In this document: positions 24,073 through 35,775 of the stretch, piece after piece
Layout: every line of letters begins with the position of its first letter
Numbering within the stretch: the stretch's first letter is position 1
Assembly: GCA_963662155.1 (NCBI GenBank)
Contig: OY759271.1
Span: 351,001-415,000, forward strand
Reading direction: 5' to 3'
DNA: 64,000 bases
Origin: Lamellibrachia columna
Taxonomy: Eukaryota; Annelida; Polychaeta; Sabellida; Siboglinidae
Notes under the pieces: model-generated
Seen by the model: the letters and a program-made list of their open reading frames with translations, nothing else
What the model was told of the DNA's origin: nothing
The model's database searches: none
Made by a program: the position numbers and the translations under genes

Positions 24073-26931
24073 GTTGGGCAAGTTGGAGAATGTACATTGT
24101 CCTATAACGAGAGATGGACTGGTCGCTAGAGCTGTCAAGCAAATCCAGCATGAGGTGAAATACCAGACACAATCTAAACATCGATCATCAATGTGTCTGC
24201 ACATCCGTCATACCAAGTTAAAGCGCATGCAGAACGACTTTGGTTCAAAATTAAACCACTTTCCAGAAGATCGATACCTGAAGTGTCAGCTTGATCCAAT
24301 ACCAGCTACTCGTAAAGGAAAAAAAGGCCAGCTTCAGCAACACCAACAGCTGTAGTTAACCCAGTGGTCACAAGGAGTCACCGCAGAAAGACAACACTGC
24401 CACCTGCAAACAGGACAGATCATCCTTATTCATTGCGATCAAGAAAGTCTACTGATCACAATTATACCAGCAGGGAGTAGATGTGACACATGTGAAACAA
24501 ACAGAAAACAGAACACTTCTCAATCATTTTAACTTTCTATTTTCCCCTACTTTAGTTTCATCAGACAGACAAGCGATAAAAAATACATCAAACCATCAAC
24601 GCAAAATGAACTATGACTAGCACATTCAGCAATCTTGAAAGAAGCAAATTTGGAATGTGCAATTAAAAATGTACTGTCCATGTGAATTCATTTATTCAAG
24701 TAGTGGTCCCAAGATGGTGCGACAGCTAATATGTTATGTAATATAATATTCTACATTCTTAGGGGTTTGATTCAGCATACTAACATACAAAACTACTATT
24801 CCACTGAATAAAAAAAGAGATTTCAATGAGAGCATATCAGGAAGCATGTAACTTGTTAAGTTCATTACCTTGTTGCACTAATCAACATTGTTTAGGCTGT
24901 CAAAGAGGTACGTCTTGAAATGCCTAGACAACAAATGAGGCTCAGTTGTAGACCATCCCGAAGACGTGACGATGTTTCCGCTGCACATAGTCGGTCACAA
25001 CAGCAAACATGGGTCGGACTGCAACTGTCAATAGTGCAACCAAGCCAAATATGTGTTTCCTTCGTAACAAACAGGCTCCATATCACCATCATTTTAGACG
25101 TCAAGCTGTGTGAATAATGTAGCAGTTGAATATTTAGTTGATATCAACCAAATTTCCCTAACTGATATGATTTTGCAGAGCACGAAGCCCCTAAGTATAA
25201 AACAAACAAACACAATATTGACGATTTACAAAATAGTGTCAGTGCACGCTGTTCTTAGTTCACACGACAGCAAAGTTTGCTGTTGTGATCCACAGTAGGA
25301 ACCACGAGAAGGTGACAGATGCTTTTCCCACCACAATTATTTTGTGCATGCAGTGTAAGTGTGAAATTTGTACCTGAAACAGAATCATCTCCATCATTAG
25401 CTAGGCTAGCGTTACCTGTGGTCATTTGGGCCATAGACCACATGGTATCAGATTTAGCTAAACAAAAGTTACCCTTTTGAGCCATTTTGGCCATTAGCAT
25501 ATTCATTGAAAAGCACGTAGAATACATGTGCATTTGTTGCTGTCTCGATGCATGTAAACAAAATGGCAAAAACTGAGGGCTTTAGGCAAAACAGTTTACA
25601 TCAGAAGTAACACAGTATGATGCACAGAATAATTTCAGTCCATGCAGCTGCAACAACAAACGCTCACCCTTCCAAACACACCCCCTCCCTCCCTCCCAAC
25701 ACCCACCCACCCACCCGCAAACACTGAACAGAACAGCTAGGGCCAGGCTATTATTCTTTTAGCTGGTCTTAACTATTGTTTGTGTGCATGCTTGGGAAGT
25801 GTCATGTCTCCTATAGGCTCTATACTAGTCTTGGTCTTCTATGCTATAATACAGGTTTGGCAGGGTCATTAATAGGGATTTTTTTTTTTGAGAAAGTGTC
25901 AAATATCAAGTTGCAGCACAATCAATAGGTTGACACATTATGGAACACTCCTGCTTGTCAAGTTATTATTATTTGTTTGACAGCCAAGTCTAAACAATGC
26001 CATAATATTAGCTGAAAACCAGTCATATAATTTAATTATAGGTCGATTTTGACACTTGATAAATCATAGATCATGTACACTAGATTTCCAGTGCATTGCG
26101 AACCAATGAATCCTGCTTACTGTCTCTTTGAATATATTATGAATATACTTTTTCAAACTAATATTCATATAATTGCTTGATTTTTAACCAAACATGGCAT
26201 AACTTTGTAAGAAATTTACAGTTTTTCACATATAACAGGATTTTTGGTAAATTCCAATTTTTCAGGTTTGTCAAATGTTATTGTTTATGTGACTGCTTTC
26301 ACGGAATGATTTTGGTATGCCACCATTAAGGGGAATCACATGACTAGATACAATTGCAGCCAGATTTGAAAATGCTGATCTACGCAGTGCCTGTGGGAGT
26401 GATTATATATTCTGTAAAGGTTGGTTGGAAAGGTGGTAAAGGTGAAGTCGGAACAGTTGAGGTGGTGGAAGTGGAACAGCTGAGGCCGCTCACTGTGGCA
26501 ATGATGGGTAGGAACAAGGTGGGTGTCACAAAATTTTATTTTTACATCCATGTTTTAATTTGTATTGAAAATATGCAACAATGTTGTTACATTATTACAA
26601 TTTATCATACAGCTTGCACTGTCATTTTTCATATTTTCGCAAGTTGTCACAAATTCAGATACCACTGTGATAGTCCATGGACAACACTGGTTCGGTTACT
26701 CTGTTTGAAGTCACTTCTTTCGCTGTGACATTGTTATCTTATTTACTTTCTGGATTAAGCCTTATAGAAAGGTATATAACAAATATGTTAACAAATCATC
26801 CTTAGAATAAGAGTTGTGGTCATATTGCGTAAAGGCAAGACTCAGGACAACGCTAGAAATTAATATAGGCAGATGCTAGAATCAAGAGTTTTCCCGTACC
26901 GTAGTGAAGTTAGAACTGAATTCCTTTTGAT
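24073..26931. other. Unassigned intergenic sequence
   Basis: No gene recognised. A 94-codon open frame at 24071-24355 (+) starts at the very end of the LINE tail and matches nothing I know. A C-rich stretch (ccctccctccc, cccacccaccc) lies at about 25680-25720. Frames at 25255-25569 (-) and 26354-26728 (+) lack recognisable motifs. The rest is AT-rich single-copy-looking DNA. Confidence 0.5.
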
Positions 26932-27984
26932 ATATGAGCAAAGTCACGAAAAATGGAACACTTTGATTTTCTAAAGTTATGAGCTTTGCTGTTTGGTTGT
27001 TTAGATTAATATCCCACTTTTAATTGTTGTTAGGAATAAAAAATGGTCTTACCTTTCAGCAAAGACAACTTTGTTTTTCAAGAGACAGCAGTTTTGGGCA
27101 GTAGCTGTATCATAATCTGTCTAAGAAAAAGGTAAGTGGCTACATCAATATTTAAAACAAAAATGTCTGCCTTACAACCCATCCTCAATTGATTTCCAAA
27201 AAAAGAAATTGAACAAACATTGTAAGTCATACAGATTTTTTAGTGGAAAACTGTGGAAAAAATTCTGTCCCTTTATGTCGCGTCTGTCACACCCTATTTT
27301 CTCAGAAAAGTAAGAGGGAGAAAAATTAAAAAAAATATGCTATAAACAGCTTGAACCATTAGCAATTCAAAGATACAAAATCATTAATCAGTGAGTTGGT
27401 GTTATGAAGTAGCAAAGGATTTATCAATTCCATCACTCGAAATATCACGCCTGTCACACTGTGACATATGCGACATAAGCGACATAAGTACCAGAATGCT
27501 CAATTTGCTGTAGTAAATTGATTTTATTTGCAATTATACGATAAATGGCATATGTCCAGATGTTTTGGTATGATAAATTCTAATTTAGAATAACAGTTAC
27601 TAGGCCAGTACACTTTCAAATGGTAAGATTGGATTGTTGCATATGAGATGCTTTATGAGCATGATGATGTCACCTGTGAGTAAACTAAACTGTTATAAAC
27701 CATCTTTCTCTTGGTTGAAATTACACTAAAACAAAGTAAAACTACATGAGCCATGTAATATTACCTGTTATTAACTAAATACTAACAGGTGCTTACTTTG
27801 GAAAATTTCCACTATTGTATTGTCCCAAACTTCATCATTTTGCCAATAATTGGCTGGCAATATACTCATAGTTGGCTGTAGTGTACAGCTGTTTTGTTAA
27901 TGTTACTTTATTGTGCATATGGCACTACAGATTATGCTAATTACCCATGTAAAACAAAAGACAAACCCCAAATATTTAGATATC

Positions 27985-28290
27985 TTAAAGGTGCTTCCTC
28001 AATTGAAAGTTTTAACTTTGTCATGTGATTGGCGAGAGGATGGAAGTCACGCCCATGATCAGCGTTGACCCACACAGTGTTTAACATTTTGGATATCCAC
28101 TGTTTTGATCCTTACCAGATCTAACTGAAATATTTTTTGTAGATGATTCGAACAAAAATAGGCAGTTTTTATTAAATCGACTGCAGATGTTACATAAACT
28201 ATTCATACACTATATATTTGGACACCAAACAATCGGATCTGAGATAGGCTAAATCAGTTGAGTAAGCAGTTCTAAGCTTAGCTGTTCAAC
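27985..28290 (-). repeat. Dispersed repeat R, solitary copy
   Basis: Contains aaggtgcttcctcaattga, cacgcccatgatcagcgttg and ttggatatccactgttttga, found also in both element 2 copies. Same orientation as the 19425-19870 copy. Confidence 0.7.
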
Positions 28291-28961
28291 ATTTTCTTTG
28301 CACATGTTGACTCAAGACTTTCAGGTGTCTGTGCTGAAATCATCTAATCTAAGGGTGTAAATTGTTCAAAAAGTCACAGGTATATATTGTATCTGATAAT
28401 CAAGTAAATTTATACAAATGAAAGAAATCTGTCTATTTTGCCTGACATTTTTGTGTGGAGAAGCATGAACAGAATATTAGATCCTTCAACTAGCTAAATG
28501 AGAACATCTGATTTTGCTACCCTCACCATGTTTATAAAATAATTATATGCATCTGTCTTTTTGTATTATAAGTTCTAAATGAACTCATTTTGTACTGCTT
28601 TTGAAGTGTCATGATACCATCCCCTATTATTTATTTGGCTCAGAGGAGAAGTACCATCAGTTCCATTTAGATAATGTAACTTTGTTATCGAACAATACAA
28701 TGTTTTTGTTTTAAAATCAAAAACCTGATGAGTTGTTAAATTTTTTGGCTTGCAAAATGGCTAGTGATAAAAAGTTTTCAAATAAAAAATTAGAATATCA
28801 TATTATGATTGAGCTGATGACATTAGGAAGTGAATATCATTGTTGTAAAATGATCATTATGATGCAAAGTAGCAAAGATATTTGAATACCCAACACAAAA
28901 AATGTGTTACACTGTCCATGTTGGACATTGTTCTGAAATTACTTTATTTTTACAACAAAAT

Positions 28962-29419
28962 GGATCATCCTGATCCAGTAGAAGTGAAAAAGCTGAAGGC
29001 AAGAGAGTGCCAAAGGAAACGGAGAGAAATTAATAGAGAATTCAGAAACATTTGAAAGAAGGATGCCACGCAACAACAAAAGAACTGGGATGCTAAGCGG
29101 CTAACTACGACAGAGGGAAAAGAGGAAACATCAAGGAGTTGAGAGACTGAGACAGCAAAAGCATAGAAAGATTAAAACTGAATGGGTGGAAAGGACAGTC
29201 AGATCGAGAGGAGTAAAGAAACAAGTGAAACTGATGACACCTGCCAGAACTGGCACAGGAGAAAAAGAAAAAAAAAGGAAAAAAAAAAAGAAGAAAATAA
29301 AGGAGGCGATTAACATCCACAGAAACAAACCTACGCTGAACCGAGACGTCGGCCAGGAGCTCCCACCAGTCCTACTCCAGCTTGTGTCACATGACATTGG
29401 TCATGTGACACATCCGTAA
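28962..29419 (+). pseudogene. Broken basic ORF, unrecognised
   Basis: Starts ATGGATCATCCTGATCCAG at 28962. About 30 codons encode a charged peptide (VEVKKLKARECQRKRREINR) before an in-frame stop; further stops follow. A second frame (29186-29419) carries a poly-lysine run from an A-rich tract. It lies inside the inverted-repeat-bounded segment 26932-29985, so it may be the remains of that element's protein. No catalytic motif is visible; no function is assigned. Confidence 0.3.
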
Positions 29420-29985
29420 CTTCAGTCTGCTGTCACGTCTGTCATAATTAATGTCGCATCTGTCACACAGGGGTTTTTGTCCTGTAGAATGGAATCTATG
29501 AAAATAAGTGCCCCACGAGAGGTATGCTGAGTGAGGTGTGAGGTGTAGGGCATAACCAGACAATTAATTTATTTCTCTGTCCAGAAAAATTATGTTGGGT
29601 GGAACTTTTCCAACTGGATTTTCAAAAACGGACACAATTTTGCACTGTCAGCACTATCATTCGATAGTTTCAATGGAAAACCTAACATTTCTATTTTTGT
29701 CTTATCACAACCATCATAATACACCTCTAAAAAAAAAGAATTATCATTGTGGAAACTTTTGCAGGAGATTTATAGATGTGACAGACGCGACACAAAAATG
29801 TGAATGGTCTATTTCATCATCCTATATAATAAAAGCCAGGCAGTAAGTTATCTTCTACTTATTACCTTGGTACACTTTCAACCCCATACTATAACATTAT
29901 ATGTGAAAGAAATTATTTTAGGAAAGAAAATTATTCACTCCTAATTTTTGCACAACTGTTCCATTTTTCATGACTTCGCTCATAT

Positions 29986-30404
29986 GGAATCAGTAATTTA
30001 TGGTTTATATTGTTGGTGAAGCTCCAGATACCTGGTTCGTTATATTTATCAGGAGTGAGTATTTTAGTGAAAAATTTGCAAGATTATTTTGTTGGATTAT
30101 CAGATAACAGATAAGTTGAAACATGGTTCCATACGGTTTCTTTCACTGATTGACAAATTTCTTTAAAGGCCGAGTGCAAAACTCACTCAAGACTCCCGCC
30201 TCCAATGGCATCTTGGGATTTAAATGTGACGTAGAAACGCTTGTACCGTCTCGAAATATGATTTGATTGGTTAACACTCAAATCATCCAGATTTGGTTTT
30301 AGTGCAGGGAACGAATTTAAATATTATTCAGAGTTTGGGTTTAAGCGTGTGATGACGTGTATTTTGTTACAGCTGTATTTGTAAGCTGAACTTTTGGTAA
30401 CTAT
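29986..30404. other. Intergenic spacer
   Basis: AT-rich sequence between the inverted-repeat segment and the first CR1-like LINE. Nothing recognisable seen. Confidence 0.5.
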
Positions 30405-30601
30405 ATAGATTTGCAGAAAGCTTTCGATAAAGTGCCACATCAAAGATTGTTCCTTAAACTAAAAGTCCATGATGTAATCAACTGGATAGAAGAGTGGCTT
30501 ACACACAGAAGACACAGAGTAATAGTAGATGGTGAGATTTCAAACTAGAAATCTGTTTTGAGTGGGGTACCACAGGGAACAGTATTAGGCCCTATACTAT
30601 G

Positions 30602-30650
<49 letters not shown>
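30405..30650 (+). pseudogene. CR1-like LINE copy 1, part 1 (RT fingers/palm)
   Basis: Translates as DLQKAFDKVPHQRLFLKLK, then WIEEWLTHRRHRVIVDGEIS, a stop (TAG for W), and KSVLSGVPQGTVLGPI, matching the intact RT at 43854-45482 (minus). 5'-truncated at about 30405. It ends in a (TA)n tract (30606-30650) at the YIND codons, into which another element has inserted. It continues at 31719-31803 and 39935-40806. Confidence 0.9.
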
Positions 30651-30654
<4 letters not shown>

Positions 30655-31718
30655 GCAGCTGTAAGTTGCATAAATCCATTTATGCAATAACCAACACAAG
30701 TCAGATGTAGTAGAGATTGAAAAGGGCCAAATGAATGACGTTTTATTGCAAAGTGGACTGCTTATCACGCAGCCACTTTGGGAAGCACATTAACAGGAAT
30801 GTGAGCTCCTCAAAGCAAACCAGACAGGAACTGAACACATGTACAGCCCCGTCCGGCAAGTTTCTCAGAGCCCACATTCCTACAGGCATGACGATAACAT
30901 ATATACATCAAGAAGTCGTCATGAACATGTAATGCAAAGAATACAGACATTCCACCACCAATACACAAATTTAATTACAAACAGGTGGGGCCATTTCGCT
31001 AACCTATATAAACATAAGCCAAGAATACCGATGAAGAAACAGGAAGCCTGTCTGCGCAGAAAACCCCATGAACACCAACTACTAGGGGATAAACCCCTGT
31101 GTTCATCTAGTATAAAGCGAAAAGTGGGGAAAGCGGTTTCGACATCTTCCAACTTCCTATTTCATCAACGATGTACAATCGCATTTTACACTAAGTGTTG
31201 AAAATAAGGAAGGAAGGTGGGGAGGAGGGCGGATTTCGAGAGACAAATTTTCTAGACACAACTTCGCGATGCAGAGACTGGAACAGGAGTGAAAGATTCC
31301 AGCTGCTGGCTCTGGTTTGAACTGGTTTCCGTTAAGCCGTGATTGGCTGAATATCGTGGAGTAATACAAATTATTTGGCCAAATAGTTCCGGTGTAGTCT
31401 CGGACACCCAGGGCAAGACTTGCCTTGGTTATCTCATAAAGTCTGTTATGCAGCTGTAAGTTGCATAAATCCATTTATGCAATAACCAACACAAGTCAGA
31501 TGTAGTAGAGATTGAAAAGGGCCAAATGAATGACGTTTTATTGCAAAGTGGACTGCTTATCACGCAGCCACTTTGGGAAGCACATTAACAGGAATGTGAA
31601 CTCCTCAAAGCAAACCAGACAGGAACTGAACACATGTACAGCCCCGTCCGGCAAGTTTCTCAGAGCCCACATTCCTACAGGCATGACGATAACATATATA
31701 CATCAAGAAGTCGTCATG
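30651..31718 (-). mobile_element. Tandem partial-plus-full element (Penelope/LTR-like)
   Basis: On the minus strand this reads as: partial repeat 31718-31446, then a 445-bp interior, then full repeat 31000-30651. The two repeats share the dispersed 340-bp sequence and extend it to a common edge ttatgcagctg. Each has a perfect 10-bp hairpin, TTGCATAAAT-CC-ATTTATGCAA, at 30666-30687 and 31461-31482. The interior holds on the minus strand GTTGATGAAATAGG...GTCGAAACC (31136-31168), a spacing reminiscent of hammerhead-ribozyme cores (GAUGA...GAAA) found in Penelope-like terminal repeats, although the first core base C is replaced by U. Partial-then-full head-to-tail order suits Penelope-like elements or retrozymes; a collapsed LTR pair is the alternative. 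No GIY-YIG or RT is present. Inserted in the (TA)n of LINE copy 1. Confidence 0.65.
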
Positions 31719-31803
31719 ATATATATGATTTGGAAGATGACATATCTAGCAAAGTACTGAAATTTGCAGATGATACAAAAGTATTCAGAAAGGTTACTGA
31801 TGT
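31719..31803 (+). pseudogene. CR1-like LINE copy 1, part 2 (FADD region)
   Basis: Reads DLEDDISSKVLKFADDTKVF then RKVTD, the YxDD-equivalent catalytic box of the RT, contiguous with part 1 across the 1.07-kb insertion. It is interrupted at 31804 by the pogo-type and element 2 insertions. Confidence 0.93.
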
Positions 31804-32061
31804 TAGGGGAGGCTTGGGAGAGTTGGGTCACAGGGAGAGTTGGGCCACTCCCAATTTCATGGAAGTTGCAAGTTGTTGTGGACAGGTGCTGCCATCTATT
31901 TGAAGTACAAGACATTATCTTTTTATTGATATAAGGGGCTTGACACGTTTAGGCTTGCTGTCCATGTTTTTAACAGAAATACATTTTATGCACAAAATAG
32001 TAAAAATTGGACTCTAAGGTAAGCAATTTTATATCTCTTCAATACTATTGAACGAAATAAG

Positions 32062-32460
32062 GTGTTTGGCTATGGAAACTGTCGACTGAAAAACATTATT
32101 TTTTCTCCAGAGAAGGAAACTGACTTGGCAACACATATTAAAACTTTGGCTGAACAATTTCATGGTATGACTAGAAACAAATGTCGTGCATTGATTGTGG
32201 AAAGAAACCATCTTGCAATCGGAACACCAGAGGCAACATCTCTTGCTAGGGCTAGTGCCTTCAACCGGTATACCGTGGGCAAATTCTATGACAACCTCGG
32301 AAGCATTATGGACCTGCACAAGTTTGAATGTCACGATATCTATAACGTTGATGAGACGGGATGCACGACAGTTTCAGCACACGAAAACATTGTAGTTGGA
32401 AAAGGAGTGAAGCAAGTGGGGTCAATCACCTCTGCTGTACGGCATCAATGCAGCTGGTAG
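32062..32460 (+). pseudogene. Pogo-type transposase, N-terminal part (broken)
   Basis: Encodes the region before and around the first catalytic aspartate: PEATSLARASAFNRYTVGKF, then HDIYNVDETGCTTV with the DDE first D, then GKGVKQVGSITSAV. The start given is the first Met of the open frame; the DNA-binding helix-turn-helix expected upstream in pogo/Tigger/Jerky-like transposases is missing or too decayed to read, and part of the segment between the HTH and PEATS seems deleted. The frame breaks near 32440, just after SAV, where the collinear protein continues in another frame. Non-functional. Confidence 0.82.
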
Positions 32461-32473
32461 TGTCGTTCCACCT

Positions 32474-33472
32474 ATGCTAATATTCCCACGGAAAAACGTC
32501 CGTGAGCATTTCACCAAAGGTGGCCCCCCAGGGTGTATTGGGGGTGCAAATTCAAGTGGTTGGGTCAACGAGGACCTATTCCTGGACTACCTGAACCATT
32601 TCATTTGCCACACGCGATGCAGCAAGGAAAATAAAGTTTTTCTTATCTTAGATAACCATGAGGCCCACATTTCTCTGGCTGCCATTGACTTGGCTAAAGA
32701 AAATGGTGTAGTGTTACTGACAATGCCACCACATACCAGTCATCGGCTTCAACCTCTCGATGTGTGCTGTTTCAAACCTTTCAAGACGGCATATGCTCAA
32801 GCTATGGAAAACTGGATGCGATCAAATACTGGCAAAACAATTACGATATATGAAATACCTGAATTTGTTGCCCATGCTCAGTTGCATGGCCTCACTGCAA
32901 AAAACATTTTGTCAGCATTTCAAAGTACCGGCATTTTCCCTTACAACCGGGATTTGTTCGATGAAACAGACTTTTCGCCAGCCACAGTTTCTGATCGAGA
33001 TCTTCCAGAGGAGTTGGAGAGAAATGATCCAATTCCTGCTGAACAACTACCAGCTCCCCAGCCAGAACCCAGTTCTACTGCAACACCGGTTCCCCAGCCA
33101 GAAACAGATTCTACTGCAACACCAGCCCGACAGCCAGAACCAAGTTCTACTGTAACACCAGCCCAACAGCCAGAACCGAGTTCTACTGCAGCACCAGCCC
33201 GACAGCCAGAACCGAGTTCTACTGCAACACCAGCTCCGGCTCAGCCAGGGCCAAGAAACCATTATGTATCGCCTGCTGATATTGTTCCGCTTCCTAAAGC
33301 TGGTCCACGAAAGGTTACCAACAGAGGTCGCAAGAGAGGGGATACAAAGATTCTAACCGATACTCCAGTACATAATAGCATAGCAGACGCACTAGCTGCT
33401 AGGCACACTAAAAAACGAAAGTCAAATCAACCAGTCAAACATAGAGCTAAAAAGTCCTTCATCAGAAAGTGA
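32474..33472 (+). pseudogene. Pogo-type transposase, catalytic core and repeat tail
   Basis: Continues the transposase after the frameshift. It carries MLIFPRKNV, GGANSSGWV, the second catalytic D in VFLILDNHEAH (about residues 54-64), and the third in MPPHTSHRLQPLDV (about 84-97), the DDxD signature of pogo-type DDE_1 transposases (CENP-B/Jerky/Tigger relatives). AFQSTGIFPYN follows. A low-complexity tail has five 12-residue units of the type QPEPSSTATPAP (33059-33238), then a basic end. Another frameshift near 33450 separates it from the last piece. Length of the whole would suit a normal 550-650 residue transposase. Inside the 31806-34511 transposon, so it served that element. Confidence 0.85.
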
Positions 33473-33734
33473 TACCGAAGATGTGCCATTCATGGAAAGT
33501 GGTGAAAGTGATGCTGATGAGCCAGATTACCAAGTCATTGAAGGTGATTTTGCAGTTGTAAAATTTGTGTTGGCCAAATCACGCATTGTCCATTATATAG
33601 CGCGGGTTGACGTTATTGATGGAGACGAGTGTGAAGGTGTTCATCAGACAATATCTACATTCATGATTAATGATAAAGATGAAGCATCATTCCCTAAGAA
33701 GGACATCATCAGGAAGCTACCTGAGCCTCAATAG
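33453..33734 (+). pseudogene. Pogo-type transposase, C-terminal acidic/SH3-like tail
   Basis: Open frame with SSESDTEDVPFMESGESDAD, then DFAVVKFVLAKSRIVHYIAR and VDVIDGDE...EASFPKKDIIRKLP. The small beta-rich module after an acidic linker is seen at the end of some metazoan transposase-like proteins (from memory). It is in a different frame from the preceding segment, so it was joined to it before a frameshift near 33450. It ends at a TAG at 33732-33734. Confidence 0.7.
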
Positions 33735-34789
33735 CTTGGTGGCACAGCTCGTCGAGCAGGAAAATTTACATTTCCTTGTGACTTCACACGATGGGATTTC
33801 CACTCGTCTCTTTATTAGGCATCATCGAACCTATCACGTATTGTGCATCACATAGCACAGGTTGACACTGTTGATTGGGACGAGTGTGAAAGTGTGCCTC
33901 AATATCACAGTCATTTTAAAATGTGTTAAAACACAGCATAATTCCATTTTAGGATTTGATATAGGGGTCTATGACCAAATAATCAGTGACATCATTAAAA
34001 AGTTAGAACTGGAATATTTTGCTGATCAAGGTTGACTTTTTAATTTTAATTCCCTTTTAGGATTTGATATAGGGGTCTATGACCAAATAATCAGTGACAT
34101 CATTAAAAAGTTAGAACTGGAATATTTTGCTGATCAAGGTTGACTTTTTCTAGTGGAGTGCTACTGGACCATGTTCTTAATATCTATTAATGGTTATTTT
34201 AAGTTTGGAATTAAATTGTTCACATTTTCCTTCACTGTCCCAAGTCTCCGATTTTGTGGCCCAGCTGTCCTCAGCTATGGCCCAAGTCTCCCTGGATATG
34301 GCCCAACTCTCACCACTCCCAGGGAGAGTTGGGCCGGGATGACACCTTTCAACAATCACCTCCTCTTTCTACATGTGTGCCTGCATTTTGAATCAGCTGA
34401 CACAGATTGTATATTATGGTCTGTACATATCACAATCACAGGAAATGGTACTCTGCCATGAATAGAGAGAGCACAATGTGTCAAAATGTAAAAAGTGGCC
34501 CAACTCTCCCATACACACTGCCAAAAATTATTTTCTTATACAAGAAAATATTTCGTGAAACAAGAAGTTTCTTGAATTAAGAAAAAATGTAAACAAAATT
34601 TCTTCACCAGTTCCAGATATGTGATTGAATAAGGACATTTTTTAGAATGAAGAAGATATTTCTTTCTTAAGAAAGATTTTAGATAAATATTCTTAATGCT
34701 ATAATTTTTTTCTTGAATTAAGAAAAAATTGTCTTACTTAAGAAAAACATTTGAAATAAATATTCTAGATGAAGAAGTTTTTCTTGAGT

Positions 34790-35775
34790 TAAAGCTGCTT
34801 CCTCAAATGGTTCAACCCATCGTGAATCCAGTTCATTTATGTCCAGATGTGTAGTGTGTGACTAGTTTAAGTAACGTGAGCAGTTTAATAAAATATGCAA
34901 AAAAATCATAGAAAGAATTTACTTCAGTCGTTAGATCTGGTAAGGATCAAAACAGTGGATATCCAAAATTGTAAACGATGTGCGAGTCAGTGCCGATCAT
35001 GGGCGTGACTTCAATCCTCTCGTCGATCACACAACAAAGTTACAAAGTTTCACCAAGGGTGAAAATCATGATTTTTCAGCATTTCGATATTCACTTCACT
35101 TAATGTTTCAACAATCAATCAAGTAATTTAATAGTTTGTCTGATTATTTCGCAAAAACTACATACAAAAGTTGCACAAATGAGCTAGAATGTTGCAGTGG
35201 ATACTAGGTAGGTTTGGTTTTTCGTAAAATTTATTTGAAATGAGACTAGCAAAAAAATCGAATTGAGGATGCACCTTTAAAACTGCTTCCTCAACTGATT
35301 TAGCCTGTCACAAATCCGGTTCATTTGTGTCCAAATATGTAGTGTGTGAATATTTTATGTAACATCCATAGTCGATTTAATTAAAAAAATGCATATTTTT
35401 GTTCAAATCATCAAAACAATTGACTTTAGTCGCTAGATCTGGTAAGGATCAAACAAGTGGATATCCAAAATGGTAAACACTGTGTGGGTCAATGCTGATC
35501 ATGGGCATAACCTCCATCTTCTTGCCGATCACATGACACAGTTACACAATTTCACCAAGGAAGAAAATCGTGATATTTCAGCATTTTGATTTTCACTTCA
35601 GTTAATGCTTGAACAAGCATTAACTAATTTAGCAGTTTGTCTGATGATTTCACAAAAACTACATACAAAAGTTTCACAAACGAGCTAGCATGTTGCAGTG
35701 GATACTAGGTAGGTTTAGTTTTTTTTTTAAATTATTTGAAATGAGACTAGCAAAACAATCGAATTGATTAAGCAC
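34790..35775 (+). repeat. Tandem pair of repeat R inside element 2
   Basis: Two diverged copies (about 34790-35275 and 35280-35775), each with a gtagtgtgtga box, a ggatatccaaaa box and tagcatgttgcagtgg or a close variant. The left element 2 copy has only one, which accounts for most of the roughly 570-bp length difference between the two homologous arms. Confidence 0.75.

Larger units (their letters stand above)
26932..29985. mobile_element. 3.05-kb segment with 29-bp terminal inverted repeats
   Basis: The left end 26932-26960 (starting ATATGAGCAAAGTCACG) and the right end 29957-29985 read in reverse complement agree at 27 of 29 positions. Inside, the motif GTCRCRTCTGTCACA or close variants occurs near 27277, 27445, 29432 and 29453, and inverted near 29777. 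A basic open frame starts at 28962 (beginning MDHPDPVEVKKLKARECQRK) but meets a stop after about 30 codons. A lysine-rich frame at 29186-29419 may be its broken continuation. This looks like a DNA transposon with a dead, unrecognised ORF. No clear target-site duplication was found, so the superfamily is open. A repeat R copy is nested at 27985-28290. Confidence 0.6.
31806..34511 (+). mobile_element. Pogo/Tigger-type DNA transposon
   Basis: A 16-bp end repeat GGGAGAGTTGGGCCAC at 31833-31848 is matched perfectly in reverse complement at 34495-34510. A further copy, GGGAGAGTTGGGTCA, lies at 31816-31830. Subterminal copies cluster at 34258-34335, including an inverted pair GGCCCAACTCTC / GAGAGTTGGGCC at 34300-34335. 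TA lies just outside both ends (31804-31805, 34512-34513), the Tc1/mariner-pogo target duplication. The interior encodes a broken DDE transposase. A 108-bp tandem duplication lies at about 33942-34150. Confidence 0.85.

Noticed and set aside
24071..24355. 94-codon ORF directly after a LINE tail
   Set aside because: No motif recognised, no splice or promoter context, and the start codon falls within the LINE tail sequence.
31136..31168. Confident hammerhead ribozyme annotation
   Set aside because: The core begins UUGAUGA instead of CUGAUGA, and no clear stem II pairing is visible by eye; kept only as a hypothesis.
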